This document shows positions 58,630-64,000 of a DNA stretch of 64,000 nt, one piece after another (the first letter of the stretch is position 1; every line of letters starts with the position of its first letter). The translations under genes were made by a program, and so were the position numbers. The stretch covers positions 4,819,501 to 4,883,500 of the forward strand of contig NZ_CP049199.1 of NCBI RefSeq assembly GCF_011045195.1, in the 5' to 3' direction. This DNA is from Caulobacter soli (GTDB taxonomy: Bacteria > Pseudomonadota > Alphaproteobacteria > Caulobacterales > Caulobacteraceae). The notes under the pieces were generated by a model, which was not told where the DNA came from, searched no databases, and saw only the letters and a list, made by a program, of their open reading frames with translations.

Positions 58630-59451
58630 ATGACCCGCAAAGCCCTGCTCGTCGCCACGCTCGGCGGCGCCCTGCTGATGGGCTGCTCACCGGTTCAGGA
58701 CCTATGGTCGAAGGCCTCGCCGCCTAAGACCGCGCCCTACGCCGTCAGCCCCAGCACGGCCAGTTGGACGACGCCGCCCGCCGGCTATCTGAAGACCGGC
58801 ATGAACCTGGACGGCGCGCTGATCGTCGGCCCGCCGCCGACGCCGGACTCGCCGCGCGGCAAGGCCGACCAGGCCACCTTCGACGCCACGCGCAAGCTCG
58901 TGGGCACACCGGCCTGGGACAAGGCCATCGCCGACGCCGACCTGTCGGGCAAGCACGGCTTCAAGAGCTTTTCCTGCGCGGCCGGCGTGACCATTGGCCC
59001 CGAGGCCACCCCGACCCTGGCTAATCTGCTGCTGCGGATGACAGACGACGCCGCGACCTTGTACCAGCCGGCCAAGGCCGTCTTCCAGCGCCCGCGTCCG
59101 CCGGTGGGCAACACCAAGCCGATCTGCGTGCCCCGCGAGAAGTGGATCGAGACGGACGGTTCCTACCCGTCCGGCCACGGCCTGATCGGCTGGTCCTGGG
59201 CCCTGGTGATCTCCGAGGTCGCGCCCGAACACGCCAGCGCCGTCCTGGCCCGCGGCCGCGCGTTCGGCGACAGCCGGGTCATCTGCGGCGTGCACTATCA
59301 GAGCGACATCGAGGCCGGCCGCTATCTGGGCTCGGCCATGGTTTCGCGCCTGCACCAGGACCCGGCGTTCCTGGCGGACCTGGACAAGGCAAAGGCCGAG
59401 GTGGCGGCGTCCAGGACGAACGGCGCGCCCAAGGACTGCCCCGCCAGCTAA
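58630..59451 (+). CDS. class A acid phosphatase (PAP2 superfamily), lipoprotein
   Basis: A 273-residue nonspecific acid phosphatase of the PhoN/PhoC type. ATG 58630 follows GGAGGCTGCCC and gives a lipoprotein signal ending LLMGC. The three phosphatase motifs are visible: KAVFQRPRP (KX6RP-like), SYPSGHGLIGW (PSGH) and SRVICGVHYQSDIEAGR (SRX5HX3D). Conserved Lys, Arg, His and Asp are thus in place. It would release phosphate from organic monophosphates outside the inner membrane. It is divergent from the zinc receptor; no Pho box was seen. Confidence 0.92.
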   Translation: MTRKALLVATLGGALLMGCSPVQDLWSKASPPKTAPYAVSPSTASWTTPPAGYLKTGMNLDGALIVGPPPTPDSPRGKADQATFDATRKLVGTPAWDKAIADADLSGKHGFKSFSCAAGVTIGPEATPTLANLLLRMTDDAATLYQPAKAVFQRPRPPVGNTKPICVPREKWIETDGSYPSGHGLIGWSWALVISEVAPEHASAVLARGRAFGDSRVICGVHYQSDIEAGRYLGSAMVSRLHQDPAFLADLDKAKAEVAASRTNGAPKDCPAS

Positions 59452-59515
59452 TGCTTGCCCCCTACGGATCGCTTCGCGATCGTCTTCCCCCGGAGAGGGA
59501 AGAGCCGCTGAGGGT

Positions 59516-60390
<875 letters not shown>

Positions 60391-60394
<4 letters not shown>

Positions 60395-61395
60395 TCGCCG
60401 GGCTCCTGTTGGCTGATGCAATGGAACGAGCCGCCGCCGGTCAGGATGGCGCTCGAGGGCAGGCCGATCACCTCGCGCTCGGGGAACAGGCCCTGGATCA
60501 CCTCGACGGCGAAGGCGCCCGACTCCTCGGCGTAGATCGGCACGATCACCGCCTCGTTGGCGATCAGGAAGTTCATGTGCGAGGCCGGGATGATCTCGCC
60601 GTCCGCGTCCAGGATCTTGCCCGGCGAGGGGATGCGGACCACCTGCAGCGGCGAGCCGCGGCTGTCGGTCATGGCCGCCAGGGTGCGGGCGGTCTCGGCA
60701 TAGACCTCGGCGTTGGGATCGTCGGTCCCGAAGGCCATCGGGCAGGCCACCACGCCCGGGGCGACGAAGCGGGCCAGGTTGTCGATGTGGCCGTCGGTGT
60801 GGTCGTTCAGCAGGCCGTCGCCCAGCCACAGCACCTTCTTGACGCCCAGCGAGGCGGCCAGAGCGGCGGAGGCCTTGGCCTCATCGAAGTCGCCGTTGCG
60901 GTTCTCGTTCAGCAGGCACTGACGCGTGGTCAGCACGCAGCCCATGCCGTCGTGGTCCAGCGAGCCGCCTTCGAGCACGAAGGCGTTGCGGGCGAGAGGC
61001 GCGCCGCTGGCGGCGGCGATCTGCTCGGCGACCAGGTCGTCGCCATCCATTTCGTACTTGCCGCCCCAGCCGTTGAACAGGAAGCCGGCGGCCACGGGGC
61101 CATTGGCGGTCTCGATGAAGATCGGGCCGGTGTCGCGCAGCCAGATGTCGCCGAACTGGCCGCGGACGATCTCGACCGTGGTGCCGGACAGGCGCGCGCG
61201 CGCGGCGGCCTCGGCCTCGTCGCCGACCACCATCAGGCGCACGCGTTCGCCGCCAGGACCGGCCAGGGCGCGCGCCAGGGCGGCGACCTCGTCCTGGGCC
61301 TGGTCGAGATCTTCCCGCCAGAGTTCGGCGTGGCTGGGGAAACCCACCCACATGGCGCGGTGCGGAGCCCACTCGGCGGGGACGGTCGGGGTCAT
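60391..61395 (-). CDS. aguA: agmatine deiminase
   Basis: Hydrolyses agmatine to N-carbamoylputrescine. 334 residues of the guanidino-modifying superfamily. The N-terminus PTVPAEWAPHRAMWVGFPSH is typical. WLRDTGPIFI, VLEGGSLDHDGMGCVLTTRQ followed by LLNENRNG, and GDGLLNDHTDGHIDNLARFV carry the binding and catalytic Asp, Glu and His residues. The nucleophilic Cys is in GGGSFHCISQQ at the end. ATG 61395 was chosen because 25 upstream residues of an alternative start lack family similarity. It is the first gene of the aguA-aguB pair. Confidence 0.94.
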
Positions 61396-61481
61396 GGACA
61401 AAAACCTGGATCGAAACGGGAGGCGCAAATGGGCCGGGACGGCCCTCGGGTCAAGCCGCTCTTCTAGCAAACTGGTGCGAC

Positions 61482-61518
61482 AAAAGAAAAAGGGCGGTCC
61501 GTTTCCGGACCGCCCTTT
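61482..61518 (-). terminator. Rho-independent terminator of the Oar-like receptor
   Basis: AGGGCGGTCCG pairs perfectly with CGGACCGCCCT around TTTC. On the minus strand the T-run TTTTTCTTTTG follows. It begins 25 bp after the receptor stop. Confidence 0.85.
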
Positions 61519-61542
61519 CCCGTCAGCCGAAGCTGGCGAGGT

Positions 61543-64000
61543 TTAGAACTCGTACTTCAGGCCGACCTTGATGTACCAGGTCGAGCTCTGGTTGGAGCCG
61601 CTGGTGGTCGGAGCCGTCGGCGCCGAGATCGAGTTGTACTGATAGTAGTTGCCCGGGCCGGCGGCGCAGGCCGTGTTGGCCGCCGTGCGCTGAGTGGCGC
61701 TCAGGCTCGGGTTGGCCAGGGCGCCAGGCTGACAGTTCGTCGCCTGGACCACGTTGTTGCGGTACGGGAAGCCGTACTGCTCCAACACGCCCCACTTGCT
61801 GTTGATCATGTTGCCCAGGTTGATGATGTCCAGATAGGCCTTCAGCTTGGAGCCGCCCGGGAAGAAGGCCGGGAACTCCTGCTCGAGGCGGACGTCCATC
61901 GTGGTGACGTCGCGCGACTTGAAGGCGTTACGCGGCGAGATGCCGCCGGCGTACTTGGCCAGACCGGTCTGCTTGACGAACGCGTCGAGCTTGGCGGCGT
62001 CGGCGGCGTTGTTGAAGTGGACGATCGGGTCGCTGGTCATCGTGATGTTGCCCGACGAGTCGGCCTTGGGCACGTAGAACAGCTGGGTGTCGCGGAAGGC
62101 GACGTCGCCCGTTTCGCCGAACACCTGGTCCGCCTGGCCAGCGTTGGTGCCGGCGAAGGAGTCGAAGGTGTAGCTGAAGGGCAGGCCGGCGCGACGCTGG
62201 ATGAAGAAGCGCGCCGAGCTGTTGTAGTCGCCGAAGAAGGCGTGGCGGTAACCGATCGCGGCCTTAGTCTGGTACTTGATCTGGTAGTTCGAGGTCGCCG
62301 TTTCCTCACCGTCGCGGTCGGCGATCGCCCACTGGTTATAGTTGGAGAGCGCCACCGAGCTGCTGCCCGGGTTCACTTCCTTCATGTCCGTGCGGGTATA
62401 GGTGACATCGAAGTCCAGGCCGTCGGCCAGGCCTTCATGCCATTGCTTGCCAACGCCGACGGCGTAGACCGTGCCGCCGCCCTTGCGGGTGTTGGTCAGC
62501 ATCAGGTCATAGAACGCGGCCTTGGTGTTCTGGGTGCGCGAAGACAGGTAGGTCGGGCGACCGTCCGGAGCCGCCGGACCCGGGTTGGCGTCGGCGTACA
62601 GGTCGCGCCAAGTGATGCCGTAGTTGGTCTTCTGATACAGGAAGTCGCCGTGCACGCGCCAGTCGTCGCCGATGTACGGGACGTTGAAGTAGCGGGCGGC
62701 GCTGATCGAGTACTTCCAGACCGACGGGGCCTTGAAGCTCGGATCGACGGCGTTGGCGATGCCGGTGCCGGCGTTGGCCGAGTTGGTGTTGGCGGTGAGC
62801 GCGGCTTGAGCCACGTGCAGACCGTCGACGTTGAGCAGGGCGCTCGAGCAGTCGGTCGGTTTGGCCGTGGTCGGCGACGCCAGCTGGGCGGGCGCGCAGC
62901 TGATCGAACCCAGCAGGTTGCCGGTGTTGCTGTAGCTGTTCGACAGCCAGACGTTCGGGCTGCCGCCCGAGAACAGGCCGACGCCGCCGGTGATGACGGT
63001 GCGCTCGTCCGGACGCCAGTTGAAGCCCAGGCGCGGCATGATCACCGAGATGTTCTTGAACGTCTCGGCATTGGTGAAGCCGTATTGGTTCACGAAGCGG
63101 GTGTTCGTCGCCGGCGCGGTGTTGGAGTCGAAGAACTCGCCGCGAACGCCGATCTTGACCGTCAGGGTCGGAGTCACGCTGAACTCGTCCTGAGCGTAGA
63201 GGGTGTTGGTGATCGAATCCCAGGACGCCGCGCCGCTGGTCTTAACGTTGTCGGCTGCGTTGGAATAGGCCAGCGAGCAGGCCTGGCGGTTTTGCAGGTT
63301 CGCCAGGACGGCGGCGCTGATGGCGGCCGTATTGGTGACCGCGACGCCCACGCCCGCGCCGCAGGTGGCGTCGAACACATAGGCGCCGTTTGCGCGCTGC
63401 ACGAACTCGTTGAACACGTCGAGCTTCTCATGCTCGAAGCCGACCGTGAAGACGTGGTCGCCCAGATGGTAGGCGCCGCGGACCTTGAAGGCCTTGGTCT
63501 TGTTGTCGAGGATGTTGGCCTGGCTGGAGATATCCGGACCCAGGGTCACCGACTGGGTCGTCGAGACGCCGTTGGCGGCGCCCACGACCGGAAGCTTGAT
63601 CTGGAAGTTGGCGAAGTCGCTGCCGCCGAGCGGCTGGCGAATCGAAGAGACTTCCTTTTGCGAGTACTCGACAACGGTCGAGAAGTTCTCAGTCCACTGC
63701 GAGAACAATTGACCGGTGTAGACTTCGAACTTTTCCGGCTTGGTGTAGTAGTTCGACAGCAGGGCCAAGGCGCCGCCGCTCGCCGACGTGCTGTTGGTGC
63801 CGCCGTTGAAGGTGTTGACGTTCTCTTCGCGCTGGTACGAGACCACGGCGCGCTGGTTGTCGGTGATGTTGCCGTCCAGCTTGAAGAAGTACTTCTTGTC
63901 GGTTTCGGCCGGCAGGGTGGCGCCGTAGCCGAGCGGGTCGTACTTGTAGACGTTCTTCAGGATGTCCTGGATCTGCTGCACCTGAGCGACGGTGACGCTC
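61543..64000 (-). CDS. Oar-like TonB-dependent receptor (5' end missing)
   Basis: The frame runs open to the right edge, so the signal peptide, plug and any carboxypeptidase-like N-terminal domain are missing; about 818 codons are visible. The visible part is a large barrel with many external loops. Landmarks are FFKLDGNITDNQRAVVSYQR, GVRGEFFDSNTAPATNTRFV, LPRLGFNWRPDERTVITGGV, the FKAPSVWKYSISAARYFNVP strand, and a final region SKLKAYLDIINLGNMINSKW ending VGLKYEF. This is the pattern of Oar-like receptors, usually near 1,000 residues. The Cys pairs (CGAGV, CSLAYS, CAPAQ, CSSALL) may brace loops. The ligand is unknown. Confidence 0.85.
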   Translation of the reverse strand, partial: SVTVAQVQQIQDILKNVYKYDPLGYGATLPAETDKKYFFKLDGNITDNQRAVVSYQREENVNTFNGGTNSTSASGGALALLSNYYTKPEKFEVYTGQLFSQWTENFSTVVEYSQKEVSSIRQPLGGSDFANFQIKLPVVGAANGVSTTQSVTLGPDISSQANILDNKTKAFKVRGAYHLGDHVFTVGFEHEKLDVFNEFVQRANGAYVFDATCGAGVGVAVTNTAAISAAVLANLQNRQACSLAYSNAADNVKTSGAASWDSITNTLYAQDEFSVTPTLTVKIGVRGEFFDSNTAPATNTRFVNQYGFTNAETFKNISVIMPRLGFNWRPDERTVITGGVGLFSGGSPNVWLSNSYSNTGNLLGSISCAPAQLASPTTAKPTDCSSALLNVDGLHVAQAALTANTNSANAGTGIANAVDPSFKAPSVWKYSISAARYFNVPYIGDDWRVHGDFLYQKTNYGITWRDLYADANPGPAAPDGRPTYLSSRTQNTKAAFYDLMLTNTRKGGGTVYAVGVGKQWHEGLADGLDFDVTYTRTDMKEVNPGSSSVALSNYNQWAIADRDGEETATSNYQIKYQTKAAIGYRHAFFGDYNSSARFFIQRRAGLPFSYTFDSFAGTNAGQADQVFGETGDVAFRDTQLFYVPKADSSGNITMTSDPIVHFNNAADAAKLDAFVKQTGLAKYAGGISPRNAFKSRDVTTMDVRLEQEFPAFFPGGSKLKAYLDIINLGNMINSKWGVLEQYGFPYRNNVVQATNCQPGALANPSLSATQRTAANTACAAGPGNYYQYNSISAPTAPTTSGSNQSSTWYIKVGLKYEF

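Overview
The window is high-GC DNA (about two-thirds G+C by eye) that reads like the chromosome of a Caulobacter-type alphaproteobacterium. The reasons are five TonB-dependent receptors, an OmpA protein with a very long polyproline linker, a SapC-family protein, a hisS-hisZ-hisG cluster, tandem NrdR-like boxes, and several families of inverted intergenic repeats. No rRNA, tRNA, CRISPR array or ordinary insertion sequence was seen.

Layout. 1-5 kb: an MFS transporter cut by the left edge, a YcxB-like membrane protein, a tyrosine phosphatase, an alpha/beta hydrolase and AMP nucleosidase. 5-9 kb: a DAACS symporter, a small secreted protein, a ketopantoate reductase-like enzyme and nrdB. 9-19 kb: a GST, a secreted EreA-like protein, a gene-free repeat region, TauE/SafE, hemolysin III and patatin proteins, a zinc ribbon protein, an LpxR-like barrel protein and nrdA. 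nrdA and nrdB lie 8 kb apart, but each has a pair of NrdR-like boxes whose centres are 31 bp apart. 19-28 kb: OmpA, a TetR-HlyD-ABC efflux operon with a palindromic operator, and two CPA2 antiporters flanking a small XRE regulator. 28-32 kb: a copper locus (DUF2946, TonB receptor, YcnI, PCuAC).

32-40 kb: a DUF559 gene enclosed by terminal inverted repeats, an AraC/GyrI regulator, an M13 peptidase and hisS-hisZ-hisG. 40-43 kb is an accessory-looking stretch of lower GC. It has a YjzC-like small protein, a three-gene cassette (sigma-like protein, unknown protein, ImmA/IrrE metalloprotease), and a gene-free region whose structured element also occurs near 12 kb. 43-64 kb: two TonB receptors, one divergent from a BlaI/BlaR1-like pair across two TACA-TGTA operators; pgi; a DUF1353 lipoprotein; a DsbD/ScsB-type reductase; a MaoC-like protein; SapC; a ZnuD-like zinc receptor with a Zur-like box; an acid phosphatase; agmatine-to-putrescine genes aguA-aguB; and an Oar-like TonB receptor cut by the right edge.

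Three things deserve most attention. (1) The 543-bp DUF559 element at 32 kb shares its ends and internal sequence with two gene-less repeats of about 175 bp, which suggests an autonomous/non-autonomous pair comparable in logic to RAYT/REP. (2) The sigma-like/unknown/ImmA-IrrE cassette. (3) A three-hairpin element of about 112 nt present in two intergenic regions. All calls rest on reading the sequence and family knowledge; no database search was run.
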